From Xylanibacter oryzae DSM 17970 (GTDB lineage: Bacteria > Bacteroidota > Bacteroidia > Bacteroidales > Bacteroidaceae), in contig NZ_KK073873.1 in the NCBI RefSeq assembly GCF_000585355.1, positions 2,151,703-2,215,702 of the forward strand: a stretch of DNA of 64,000 bases. The letters run 5' to 3'. Positions 18,895 through 26,528 of the stretch are shown here, in pieces. Under the pieces are notes generated by a model. It had not been told where the DNA came from. It worked only from the letters and a program-made list of their open reading frames with translations, and ran no database searches. The number at the start of each line of letters is the position of its first letter. Within the stretch, counting starts at the first letter, position 1. A program made the position numbers and the translations under genes.

Positions 18895-19851
18895 ATGAAC
18901 AAGAACATATTCTACGCTATTGTAGGATTAATACTATCCTCCGTGCTTTTCTCTTCATGTAATGAGAAACACAAAGGTGGAAGAACTGATACATATTCAT
19001 CAGGAGCGATTAAATTCGCTTCTGATGAAAGTTTTGGTTCAATAATTGATGAAGAAAAACAAATTTTTGAAAGTGTATATCCAAGTGCAAAGGTCAATCC
19101 AATATATACAAATGAAGTGGACGGAATAAACATGTTATTGCACAACAAAGTTTGCTTGGTTATTACATCAAGAAATCTCACTAAAGCGGAATATGCGAAC
19201 TTTCAAGCGAGACAATTTCAACCTAGAGCAATACCAATTGCCTATGACGGTTTTGCCTTGATCGTCAACAAGAGTAATGTAGATACTTGCATTACAGTTG
19301 ACAACATAAGAAAAATACTTAGTGGACAAGCTAACAAATGGAAACAAATTAATTCTAAATCCAAATTAGGAGACATTGAAGTAGTTTTTAGTAATGGGAA
19401 ATCAAGCACTGTTAGATATGCAGTTGATTCTATATTACATGGAAAGCCAATTAATAGTCCTAATATATTCGCAACGAATAAGACATCCGAAGTTATTGAG
19501 TATGTACAAAAAACTCCTAACGCAATCGGAATAATAGGTTCGAACTGGCTAAATGAAAAAGGCGATAGTACGAACGTAACATTCAACAAGAAAATAAGAG
19601 TAATGTCTGTTAGTAGAATGGCAAAAGCTACACCATACAACAGCTGGAAACCATATCAGGCATATTTATATAATGGAAATTATCCTTTGATAAGAACAAT
19701 ATATGCATTACTTAATGATCCTATAAACGGTTTACCATGGGGTTTTGCACACTTTATGGAATCACCTAAAGGTCAAATGATAATATTTAAATCCGGAATG
19801 CTTCCTGTACAAGGGAATATTACAATTAGAGACGTAAACGTTAACGAATAA
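18895..19851 (+). CDS. PstS-like periplasmic substrate-binding lipoprotein
   Basis: A 318-residue lipoprotein (signal peptide with lipobox FSSC near residue 23) with the type-II periplasmic binding fold of the phosphate-binding PstS family. It includes an early SDESFGSI segment, IAYDGFALIVNKSN near 121 and DNIRKILSGQANKW near 141. No phosphate transporter genes (pstCAB) are nearby. It is embedded between tonB and a TPR gene, so it probably serves the Ton system or envelope sensing. Phosphate binding is not established: some pocket residues of classical PstS (TSG type) are not evident. Confidence 0.8.
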   Translation: MNKNIFYAIVGLILSSVLFSSCNEKHKGGRTDTYSSGAIKFASDESFGSIIDEEKQIFESVYPSAKVNPIYTNEVDGINMLLHNKVCLVITSRNLTKAEYANFQARQFQPRAIPIAYDGFALIVNKSNVDTCITVDNIRKILSGQANKWKQINSKSKLGDIEVVFSNGKSSTVRYAVDSILHGKPINSPNIFATNKTSEVIEYVQKTPNAIGIIGSNWLNEKGDSTNVTFNKKIRVMSVSRMAKATPYNSWKPYQAYLYNGNYPLIRTIYALLNDPINGLPWGFAHFMESPKGQMIIFKSGMLPVQGNITIRDVNVNE

Positions 19852-19880
19852 AATGTCTAACCATTAATATTAAGACAATT

Positions 19881-21299
19881 ATGAAAGCAATAAAATATCT
19901 TTTAATTGGAGCAGCGATTGTAGGATTCAGCGCTACTTCTATAGCTCAAAATGATAGCAAAGCGACTATTGAGTCAATTACCAAAGTTATCAAAAACAAA
20001 AGTGGTGATGTAGACGACCAAGTAAAGAGTGTATACAAAAACAACAAAAAGAACGCAGAAGTTCTTGTAGGTATTGGTAGAGCTTACTTGGATGTTAAAG
20101 ATACTGCAAAAGCTAAGAACTTCGCAGATCTTGCCATTAAGGCTGACAAAAAATATGCGCCTGGGTACATTCTACATGGTGACATTGAAGTCATAAAAGA
20201 CGATGGTGGAGCAGCAGCAGGATGGTATCAACAAGCCATATATTTTGATCCCAAGAATCCAGATGGATACTTTAAGTATGCAAGTATTTATAGAGGAAGA
20301 AGTCCGGAAGAAGCTGTTTCTAAATTAGAGGATTTGCGTATTCAGCGCCCAGACATTGCGGTTGATGCAATGGCTGCCCGTATATATTACTCTTCTAATA
20401 AATTTGATAAAGCAATAGAAAGCTATTCTAAAGTAGACATGAATAGGTTGGACAATACCGACATCACTAATTATGCTATGGCTGCTTACCTAAAACAGGA
20501 CTTCAAAAAAAGTTTAGAGATAGCTACATTTGGTATACAAAAATCTCCAAGAGAAGCAGCATTCAACAGATTAGCATTTTTTAATAGCACCGACCTAAAG
20601 GATTACGAAAATGCATTAAAATATGCTGATGCATTATTCAACAAATCAGATAGTGCAAAATTCTCATATTTGGACTATACTTATTACGGACATGCTCTCA
20701 TGGGGGCAAAACAATATGACAACGCAATAGCCCAATTTAAAAAAGCTTTAGCTGAAAACATTGACCGTAAAGAAATTATCGCAGATGTAAAGAAGCAGAT
20801 TTCATCAGCCTACGAAGCAAGTGGTGATTATAGTAATGCCATTTTGTTCTACAAAGATTATCTAAACAGTATTGAAAAAGAAACTGCAAGTGATTTAGCA
20901 GGCTTAGGAACGCTATATAATGAGCAAGCTGATAAATTGACCGGAGCTGCTAAGACAGAAGCATACAAGAGCGCAGATGCAATATATGGTGATCTTGCAG
21001 ACAAATTCCCTAATGCTGTTGAGTTCGCTGATTTCATGAGAGCAAGAGTTAACTCATATATGGATCCTGATACAAGACTAGGTCTGGCAAAGCCTTATTA
21101 TGAAAAGTTGGCAGACCTCATCTCTGCAAAAACAGAGAAAGACAATGCAGATAACGCTAGACTTGTAGAATGTTACAGATACCTAGGCTACTATAATTAC
21201 TTGAAGAAAGACAATGCAACAGCAAATTTATACTGGCGTAAGATTCTCAACATTGATCCTAATAACGAAACTGCAAAACAAGCTTTAGGAATCAAATAA
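19881..21299 (+). CDS. periplasmic tetratricopeptide repeat protein
   Basis: A 472-residue protein with a signal peptide (cleavage likely after SIAQ, residue ~23) and at least six TPR-like helical pairs. Typical units include AEVLVGIGRAYLDVKDTAKA, ALMGAKQYDNAIAQFKKAL and YNYLKKDNATANLYWRK. No catalytic domain is seen. It is the last gene of the Ton operon, 29 bases after the PstS-like gene and followed by a strong terminator. In this position it may scaffold the transport complex in the periplasm, which is inference. Confidence 0.85.
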   Translation: MKAIKYLLIGAAIVGFSATSIAQNDSKATIESITKVIKNKSGDVDDQVKSVYKNNKKNAEVLVGIGRAYLDVKDTAKAKNFADLAIKADKKYAPGYILHGDIEVIKDDGGAAAGWYQQAIYFDPKNPDGYFKYASIYRGRSPEEAVSKLEDLRIQRPDIAVDAMAARIYYSSNKFDKAIESYSKVDMNRLDNTDITNYAMAAYLKQDFKKSLEIATFGIQKSPREAAFNRLAFFNSTDLKDYENALKYADALFNKSDSAKFSYLDYTYYGHALMGAKQYDNAIAQFKKALAENIDRKEIIADVKKQISSAYEASGDYSNAILFYKDYLNSIEKETASDLAGLGTLYNEQADKLTGAAKTEAYKSADAIYGDLADKFPNAVEFADFMRARVNSYMDPDTRLGLAKPYYEKLADLISAKTEKDNADNARLVECYRYLGYYNYLKKDNATANLYWRKILNIDPNNETAKQALGIK

Positions 21300-21320
21300 A
21301 AATAATAAGCGAAACATAAA

Positions 21321-21357
21321 AAATGGATATAGAGTTTTCTTTATATCCATTTTTTTA
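21321..21357 (+). terminator. Rho-independent terminator of the Ton operon
   Basis: ATGGATATA pairs with TATATCCAT around a short AT-rich loop and is followed by seven T, 24 bases after the TPR gene stop. Confidence 0.8.
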
Positions 21358-21386
21358 ATAAAAAAGGCGACTTAAAAGTCGCCATT
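21352..21386 (-). terminator. Rho-independent terminator of the ferredoxin gene
   Basis: On the minus strand GGCGACTT and AAGTCGCC form a perfect eight-pair hairpin followed by six T, 24 bases after the ferredoxin stop. It abuts the opposite-strand terminator at 21321-21357. Confidence 0.8.
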
Positions 21387-21409
21387 TATATTTAATAAAT
21401 AATCTTCAA

Positions 21410-21580
21410 TTATTTCGGAAGACTAATTGCCTCTGAAGGACAAACATCTGCACAAGTTCCACACTCTGTACACATATCCGGATTAATTGAATATTTTTCT
21501 CCCTCAGAAATAGCTCCTGATGGACATTCGTCAATACATGTACCGCAAGCGATACAATCATCACCAATTACGTAAGCCAT
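21410..21580 (-). CDS. 2[4Fe-4S] bacterial ferredoxin
   Basis: A 56-residue protein, below the usual ORF size cut-off. It has two CxxCxxCxxxCP motifs (CIACGTCIDECP near residue 9 and CTECGTCADVCP near 37), each binding one [4Fe-4S] cluster. It is a low-potential electron carrier of the clostridial type, probably for pyruvate:ferredoxin oxidoreductase and similar enzymes. Length and spacing match the family exactly. It is a single-gene unit with its own promoter and terminator. Confidence 0.96.
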   Translation of the reverse strand: MAYVIGDDCIACGTCIDECPSGAISEGEKYSINPDMCTECGTCADVCPSEAISLPK

Positions 21581-21634
21581 AATAATTAAATGTTTTTTGT
21601 TAATAATGTTTTGTACTTAGTTTTATGTACGATG

Positions 21635-21642
21635 CAAAGTTA
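21635..21642 (-). promoter_or_regulatory. -7 promoter box of the ferredoxin gene
   Basis: TAACTTTG on the minus strand, 54 bases before the ATG at 21580. The leader is AT-rich without evident structure. Confidence 0.6.
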
Positions 21643-21750
21643 CATTAATATTTCTAAATACCTATAATTAGGTATATATTTTTTAATATTTTAAGTTTTG
21701 TCAAAATTAGAAAGATACAATAAGAAATCAAGTATAACGTTATAAGTATT

Positions 21751-22500
21751 ATGAAAAGAAAAGTATTATGCTTAACTCTAATAATGTTCCTACTAGCATT
21801 AAGAATAAATGCACAAGAAAGGCTAGTAGAGAATATACCTTACGCAGACTTGAAGACATTCCATTTTGGGGTAGTAATCGGTACGCACGTACAAGACACA
21901 CAATTTAAAAATATAGGAGAACAGACAATCGCTAATGAATCAGGAATTGGCATAAAAAAAGATATTGTATGTGACCAAGACAGATGGGATCCTGGATTTA
22001 CAGTAGGTGTAGCTGGCGAATTTAAACTTAACAACTATCTCGGATTAAGAATATCCCCAACTATGTATTTTGGCTCAAGACACTTAACATTCAGGAATAG
22101 GACAGATTTAGATATTAATAATAATTACACTGAAACATATCAGGATTTAAAAAGCATATACGCTTCAGCGGCAATAGATCTTATATACAATTCACAGAGA
22201 TTCAACAATCAAAGGCCATATATTCTTGTAGGTATTAATCCGATGCTCAATTTATCAGCAAAGAATGATGACTATATCAAACTAAAGACATATGACTATC
22301 TATTCGAAATTGGAATTGGCTGTGACTTTTACATGCCGTTATTTAAATTAAAACCTGAACTAAAATTCTGTTACAGTTTAATAAACAGTTTAGATACAAA
22401 GCATGCTAATGATTTGAAAGACAAAAGCATGCTATTGTATACAAATTCGGTGAAAGAATCAAGAACAAAAATGATTGTACTATCCTTCTACTTCGAGTAA
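21751..22500 (+). CDS. PorT-family outer-membrane beta-barrel protein
   Basis: A 249-residue protein with a signal peptide (cleavage likely after INAQ, residue ~21) and about eight predicted amphipathic beta strands. These include FHFGVVIGTHVQD near residue 36, YLGLRISPTMYFGSRHL near 93, and a terminal strand ending in an aromatic residue (LSFYFE). This is the pattern of PorT/outer-membrane-beta-barrel proteins; PorT itself belongs to the type IX secretion system. Whether this copy is the T9SS PorT or a paralogue cannot be told here. Its 3' end overlaps the converging metallophosphatase gene by 13 bases. No clear promoter box is seen. Confidence 0.78.
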   Translation: MKRKVLCLTLIMFLLALRINAQERLVENIPYADLKTFHFGVVIGTHVQDTQFKNIGEQTIANESGIGIKKDIVCDQDRWDPGFTVGVAGEFKLNNYLGLRISPTMYFGSRHLTFRNRTDLDINNNYTETYQDLKSIYASAAIDLIYNSQRFNNQRPYILVGINPMLNLSAKNDDYIKLKTYDYLFEIGIGCDFYMPLFKLKPELKFCYSLINSLDTKHANDLKDKSMLLYTNSVKESRTKMIVLSFYFE

Positions 22501-23327
22501 TCAATAGTGAGCTTACCTACGAAAACTGCATTTTTTCCATTTTGATCAACAGGAACAGGTTTACCATCAATATTTTTCACATATTCGAGTTTCTTCAAAT
22601 AGGAATGTGAATGACCCCCTAGTACCAAATCAATATTACGAGAATGCGATATCATATACTGATCATCTTGTCCACCAATATCCCAACCTAAGTGTGAAAG
22701 ACAAATAACAATATCACACTTTTTCTTTTCTTTTAGAAATGTAGCCATTTGCAATGCGACTATTCCAGGATCTTTATAAGTTATCCCTTTATAATTAATT
22801 TTAAATACAAGTCCCTCTAGTTGTGGGGAAAGTCCCATTACTCCGATTTTCAAGCCACCACGCTTAATAATAATGTAAGGTTTTACGCAGTCACCAAGCA
22901 CAGTACCTGTAACATCATAATTAGAACATACAATAGGAAAAGACGCTTTTTTGAATACACGAGCCATATTGTCAAGTCCAAAATCAAATTCATGATTTCC
23001 TATTGTTGCGGCATCATACTTCATAATATTCATCAATTCAATTTCGACATCGCCTTTAAACATTGTATAAAAAGGAGAACCTTGCGAGAAATCACCGCTA
23101 TCAAATAATAAAAGGTTCGGATTAGATTTTCGTTGTTCCGCTATCATAGTTGAGCGCCTGATATAACCGCCTCTATCTGCGAATAATGTATCTCCAATAT
23201 CTGCTGGTATTGGCAATATACAACTATGAGTATCATTTGTGTGTAGAATTATCAGTTGTCTTTTTTTTCCAAATGAAGAAAAAGCGACAAAAAAAAGACA
23301 TGTTAATAATATATATTTTGCTTTCAT
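22488..23327 (-). CDS. 5'-nucleotidase metallophosphatase domain protein
   Basis: A 279-residue secreted calcineurin-like phosphoesterase corresponding to the N-terminal domain of UshA-type 5'-nucleotidases. Dimetal-site motifs are complete: HTNDTHS near residue 29, LFDSGDFSQGS near 74, TIGNHEFDFG near 106, and GGHSHS near 238. A signal peptide is present (~1-21). The nucleotide-binding C-terminal domain is missing from this gene and encoded just upstream as a separate lipoprotein. The start overlaps that gene's stop by one base (TAATG), so translation is probably coupled. Confidence 0.92.
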   Translation of the reverse strand: MKAKYILLTCLFFVAFSSFGKKRQLIILHTNDTHSCILPIPADIGDTLFADRGGYIRRSTMIAEQRKSNPNLLLFDSGDFSQGSPFYTMFKGDVEIELMNIMKYDAATIGNHEFDFGLDNMARVFKKASFPIVCSNYDVTGTVLGDCVKPYIIIKRGGLKIGVMGLSPQLEGLVFKINYKGITYKDPGIVALQMATFLKEKKKCDIVICLSHLGWDIGGQDDQYMISHSRNIDLVLGGHSHSYLKKLEYVKNIDGKPVPVDQNGKNAVFVGKLTIDYSK

Positions 23328-24091
23328 TATTTATTTACCTTTATGCGACCTTCAATTTTTGATTCAATTACAATACCCTCTTTCATTTTCTGCCTAAAGA
23401 AATCTGCAATAATATATCGAGTATCGTTTCTATTCGATTTTGGTGAATTTAAATATAATCCACTCTTAAATGCCAACATTTTATCATTCCCCTGGGCTAA
23501 ATAATCTATTGTTGAGACTCTATAAAAACGGTTCTCATCTATCTGTTTTCCATTAAGTTCACAAGAAACAAGATTTCCGTTTTTTGTTATAACCAGATTA
23601 ACACCATGACTAACCCCTTCTCCACCTGATGAGGCAATATTTCTAAATAATTCAATGACATCAATACCTTTTAATGTAAGAAAACATATTTTATTCTCAA
23701 AAGGAGCGACATCCAAAACATCACCATACGTTACATTGCCTTTAACAAGAGAAGATCTTATTCCTCCTATATTATATACAGCAAAATCAGGTTTTTCATT
23801 ATATGTACCACCAGCCCATAATAGTATATCTGCTAAAAGATTGGATAACGGACTTTCCGGTCTATAACCAGACATATTCTCGGAAATTTGTCCAACTATA
23901 GGAGTCATTATACTGTCCACATGTTGTTTATATGGACGTAAAAACGATAATGCAACAGAATCAGGCTTTTCGTCATAACGTTTGTCAACTATCACTAAGG
24001 ATCTCTTTATCTCTAATAAATGATAGGTAGAACAAGAATAGCTGGTGAGCAATAGGAATCCTAATCCTATAAATAAAGATTTTTTATTCAT
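23327..24091 (-). CDS. 5'-nucleotidase C-terminal domain lipoprotein
   Basis: A 254-residue protein matching the substrate-binding C-terminal domain of 5'-nucleotidases: SNLLADILLWAGG near 81, FAVYNIGGIRSSL near 103, TYGDVLDVAPFEN near 122. The N-terminus is a signal peptide ending in a relaxed lipobox (SYSC, C20). I choose the ATG at 24091 because the -7 box at 24109-24116 puts transcription start near 24102; the GTG at 24109 lies in the promoter. In UshA this domain follows the metallophosphatase; here it is a separate gene placed first. Confidence 0.9.
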   Translation of the reverse strand: MNKKSLFIGLGFLLLTSYSCSTYHLLEIKRSLVIVDKRYDEKPDSVALSFLRPYKQHVDSIMTPIVGQISENMSGYRPESPLSNLLADILLWAGGTYNEKPDFAVYNIGGIRSSLVKGNVTYGDVLDVAPFENKICFLTLKGIDVIELFRNIASSGGEGVSHGVNLVITKNGNLVSCELNGKQIDENRFYRVSTIDYLAQGNDKMLAFKSGLYLNSPKSNRNDTRYIIADFFRQKMKEGIVIESKIEGRIKVNK

Positions 24092-24108
24092 AATCATAAA
24101 GTTTGGCA

Positions 24109-24116
24109 CAAAGTTA
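24109..24116 (-). promoter_or_regulatory. -7 promoter box of the split 5'-nucleotidase operon
   Basis: TAACTTTG on the minus strand. It excludes the GTG at 24109 as a start and gives a leader of only about ten bases before the ATG at 24091. Confidence 0.6.
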
Positions 24117-24167
24117 GTTAAAAAAAGAAGAAAATAAGTCAGTTTAGCAAAAAAAACAATTTGGTTC

Positions 24168-24198
24168 TTGTAAAAGAAAAGAAAAATTAGTACCTTTG
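24168..24198 (+). promoter_or_regulatory. rplS promoter (-33 TTG and -7 box)
   Basis: TTG at 24168-24170 and TACCTTTG at 24191-24198 are 20 bases apart, the expected spacing for a Bacteroidota primary promoter. The roughly 80-base leader that follows contains GTAGG/CCTAC and GCG/CGC complementary pieces, so an autoregulatory hairpin is possible but not demonstrated. Confidence 0.75.
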
Positions 24199-24284
24199 CA
24201 CCGCTTTTCGGCGTAATCGCTGGTAGGATAAGAGTTACCTACTATGTTGCGTTGGAACGATAAACAAATTTAATTATAAATAAG

Positions 24285-24638
24285 ATGGATTTAATTAAAG
24301 TTGCTGAAGAAGCATTTGCAACCGGCAAGAACTTCCCTGAATTCAAAAGTGGTGATACTATCACTGTCGCTTACAAAATTATCGAGGGTACTAAAGAAAG
24401 AATACAGCTCTATCGTGGTGTTGTAATTAAGATTTGTGGACATGGAAACAAAAGACGTTTCACTGTTCGTAAAATGTCAGGAACAATAGGTGTTGAGCGT
24501 ATTTTCCCTATCGAATCACCGAGCATCGATAACATTGAAGTTAACAAGCATGGTAAAGTACGTAGGGCCAAATTGTACTACTTACGTAAACTAACAGGTA
24601 AAAAGGCTCGTATTCAAGAAAAAAGACAAGTCAAATAA
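24285..24638 (+). CDS. rplS: 50S ribosomal protein L19
   Basis: A large-subunit protein at the 30S-50S interface. The 117-residue sequence has FKSGDTITV near 20, [10 protein letters not shown] near 44, the [17 protein letters not shown] core near 57, and [18 protein letters not shown] near 89. Length is normal. It is monocistronic, away from the trmD-rimM context seen in Proteobacteria, with its own strong promoter and terminator. Confidence 0.97.
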   Translation: MDLIKVAEEAFATGKNFPEFKSGDTITVAYKIIEGTKERIQLYRGVVIKICGHGNKRRFTVRKMSGTIGVERIFPIESPSIDNIEVNKHGKVRRAKLYYLRKLTGKKARIQEKRQVK

Positions 24639-24665
24639 GCCTAAGCCAAGTAGACTTTATGAAAT

Positions 24666-24695
24666 AAAAAGAGGTTCCATATGGAACCTCTTTTT
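24666..24695. terminator. bidirectional terminator between rplS and a small gene
   Basis: A perfect 30-base palindrome: AAAAAGAGGTTCCAT followed by its reverse complement, with five T at each outgoing end. It ends rplS on the plus strand and the small gene at 24712-24984 on the minus strand. Confidence 0.85.
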
Positions 24696-24711
24696 ATTTA
24701 TATACAATGCT

Positions 24712-24984
24712 TTATTTTTTCGGAATCTGATCCAATTTTTCTTTTTCGTCCCCCTCCCAATTTACCTGTGCATCGGTATCGCCATAAAGAGTTTCCTTAA
24801 AACTGTCCCAATCTTGAAAGCCAGCAAATAAAGAAAGTCTATCAAGTGTTCCTTCTTTAGGCTTCTCCAATGTAGATACAGCCCTCCAAAATTTTTTAAA
24901 AGACTTTGGATTTAACTTATCCCTACTAATTTTATCCTCTACAACTGTCAATAATTGTCGTAGTGCCCAACGTTTTCTATTCAT
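24712..24984 (-). CDS. small Bacteroidota protein of unknown function
   Basis: A 90-residue, charged, mainly helical protein I do not recognise by function. The central LDRLSLFAGFQDWDSFKETL stretch resembles a short module (L..LFAGF..W..F) that I have seen in various Bacteroidota regulatory proteins; that resemblance is an impression, not a search result. The tail is acidic, then lysine-rich. I start it at the ATG at 24984 because the -7 box at 25003-25010 lies between it and the longer in-frame start. It is divergent from the AICAR transformylase gene. Confidence 0.65.
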   Translation of the reverse strand: MNRKRWALRQLLTVVEDKISRDKLNPKSFKKFWRAVSTLEKPKEGTLDRLSLFAGFQDWDSFKETLYGDTDAQVNWEGDEKEKLDQIPKK

Positions 24985-25002
24985 CTTTATAGAGTTTGAC
25001 TG

Positions 25003-25010
25003 CAAATTTA
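25003..25010 (-). promoter_or_regulatory. -7 promoter box of the small unknown gene
   Basis: TAAATTTG on the minus strand, 18 bases before the ATG at 24984. It forms a divergent pair with the plus-strand box at 25064-25071. Confidence 0.5.
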
Positions 25011-25063
25011 GAAAAATAATATAAAAGGATGCTATTAATCGCCCAAAAACTAAAAAAAAATAG

Positions 25064-25071
25064 TATTTTTG
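25064..25071 (+). promoter_or_regulatory. -7 promoter box of the AICAR transformylase gene
   Basis: TATTTTTG, 30 bases before the ATG at 25102. It overlaps an alternative upstream start at 25069, arguing against that start. Confidence 0.55.
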
Positions 25072-25101
25072 CAACTGCAAATACAAATAGACTTCATTAT
25101 A

Positions 25102-26283
25102 ATGAAAGAATTAGCATTAAAGTACGGATGCAATCCGAATCAGAAACCTTCTAGGATATTTATGACAGAAGGAGAATTACCATTAGAAGTAATTAATGGA
25201 CGTCCAGGATACATAAATTTTCTGGATGCTCTAAACTCTTGGCAGTTAGTAAAAGAACTAAAAGCCGCAACAGGTATACCTGCAGCCGCAAGCTTCAAAC
25301 ATGTATCTCCTGCTGGTGCCGCTGTAGGGCTGCCTTTGAACGATACTCTAAAAAGAATTTACTTCGTTGATGACGTAAAGATTCCATTGACTCCGCTAGC
25401 ATCAGCTTATGCCCGTGCACGTGGCGCAGACAGGATGAGCAGCTACGGCGATTTTATAGCTCTCAGCGACACTTGTGATGAAGCTACGGCAACACTCATC
25501 AAGCGTGAAGTAAGTGATGGCGTAATAGCTCCTGACTATACACCAGAAGCAATAGAAATATTGAAAGACAAACGCAAAGGCACTTACAATGTTATAAAAA
25601 TTGATCCCAACTATGTTCCAGAATCAATAGAACACAAGCAAGTATACGGAGTAACATTCGAACAAGGTCGTAATGAAGTTAAGCTAGATGACCCAGCCAT
25701 ATTTGGGAATATACCAACAAAGAGTAAAAATTTTACTGCCGATGCAAAGCGAGATTTGATAATAAGTCTTATAACTTTAAAATATACCCAGAGTAATTCT
25801 GTATGTTATGTCAAAGATGGACAAGCTATTGGAATCGGTGCGGGTCAACAAAGTAGAATTCATTGTACACGACTTGCCGGTAATAAAGCTGACATTTGGT
25901 GGTTACGTCAGAATCCGAAAGTAATGAACTTGCCTTGGAAAGACAAAATACGCAGAGCAGATAGAGATAACACTATAGACGTATACATTAGTGAAGATCA
26001 CGAGGATGTACTTGCTGATGGAGTATGGCAGAATTTCTTCACTGAAAAGCCTGAGGTTCTAACAATGGAAGAAAAAAAGGTTTGGATTTCAAAAAATAAA
26101 AATGTTTCTCTTGGAAGTGACGCCTTTTTCCCTTTTGGAGATAATATTGAGCGTGCACACAAGAGTGGTGTTGATTATATAGCGCAAGCAGGAGGATCTG
26201 TACGTGATGATAATGTCATAGAAACATGTGACAAATATGGTATAACTATGGCATTCACAGGTATAAGACTATTCCATCATTAA
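25102..26283 (+). CDS. stand-alone AICAR transformylase
   Basis: Formylates AICAR to FAICAR using 10-formyl-THF, the penultimate purine step. The 393-residue protein matches the C-terminal half of PurH: KYGCNPNQKP near 8, VLNGRPGYIN-like IN..RPGYINFLDAL near 32, the catalytic SFKHVSPAGAA near 65 (K-H pair), KYTQSNSVCY near 228 and GAGQQSRIHCTRLAG near 246. It has no cyclohydrolase domain; that activity is encoded at 9598-10191. I choose the ATG at 25102, downstream of the promoter box. It is co-oriented with the next small gene, 14 bases away. Confidence 0.94.
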   Translation: MKELALKYGCNPNQKPSRIFMTEGELPLEVINGRPGYINFLDALNSWQLVKELKAATGIPAAASFKHVSPAGAAVGLPLNDTLKRIYFVDDVKIPLTPLASAYARARGADRMSSYGDFIALSDTCDEATATLIKREVSDGVIAPDYTPEAIEILKDKRKGTYNVIKIDPNYVPESIEHKQVYGVTFEQGRNEVKLDDPAIFGNIPTKSKNFTADAKRDLIISLITLKYTQSNSVCYVKDGQAIGIGAGQQSRIHCTRLAGNKADIWWLRQNPKVMNLPWKDKIRRADRDNTIDVYISEDHEDVLADGVWQNFFTEKPEVLTMEEKKVWISKNKNVSLGSDAFFPFGDNIERAHKSGVDYIAQAGGSVRDDNVIETCDKYGITMAFTGIRLFHH

Positions 26284-26297
26284 ATATATAAAAGCGA

Positions 26298-26495
26298 ATG
26301 AGTAAAGGTGATGCTATTGATGAGATAATTGCTGGAGGCGGTATAGTGTTCAGCAAAGCCAGAGAGGACTCATCAGATCCTAAAAAGATTAAAACAAAGG
26401 CAAAGAAGAAGAAGTACATCACTGGAGCACACGGTAGCGGTTCAGCCAAACAAAAAGCTAAATACCGTGAACAGCGTGCGAACAGGCATAAATAA
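26298..26495 (+). CDS. small basic protein of unknown function
   Basis: A 65-residue, lysine/arginine-rich protein (KIKTKAKKKKY, KQKAKYREQRANRHK). It has a short N-terminal helix (SKGDAIDEIIAGGGIVF) and no membrane segment. I do not recognise it. The composition suggests nucleic-acid or ribosome contact, which is inference only. It follows the AICAR transformylase by 14 bases and its stop lies inside the terminator hairpin that follows, so it is probably a real cotranscribed gene. Confidence 0.6.
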   Translation: MSKGDAIDEIIAGGGIVFSKAREDSSDPKKIKTKAKKKKYITGAHGSGSAKQKAKYREQRANRHK

Positions 26496-26528
26496 AAAGA
26501 AAGACTGCATATTGCAGTCTTTCTTTTT
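26494..26528. terminator. bidirectional terminator overlapping two stop codons
   Basis: A perfect 16-pair stem (AAAAAGAAAGACTGCA and its complement) with a three-base loop. It overlaps the stop of the small plus-strand gene and the stop of the minus-strand M23 gene, with T tracts at both outgoing ends. Confidence 0.85.
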
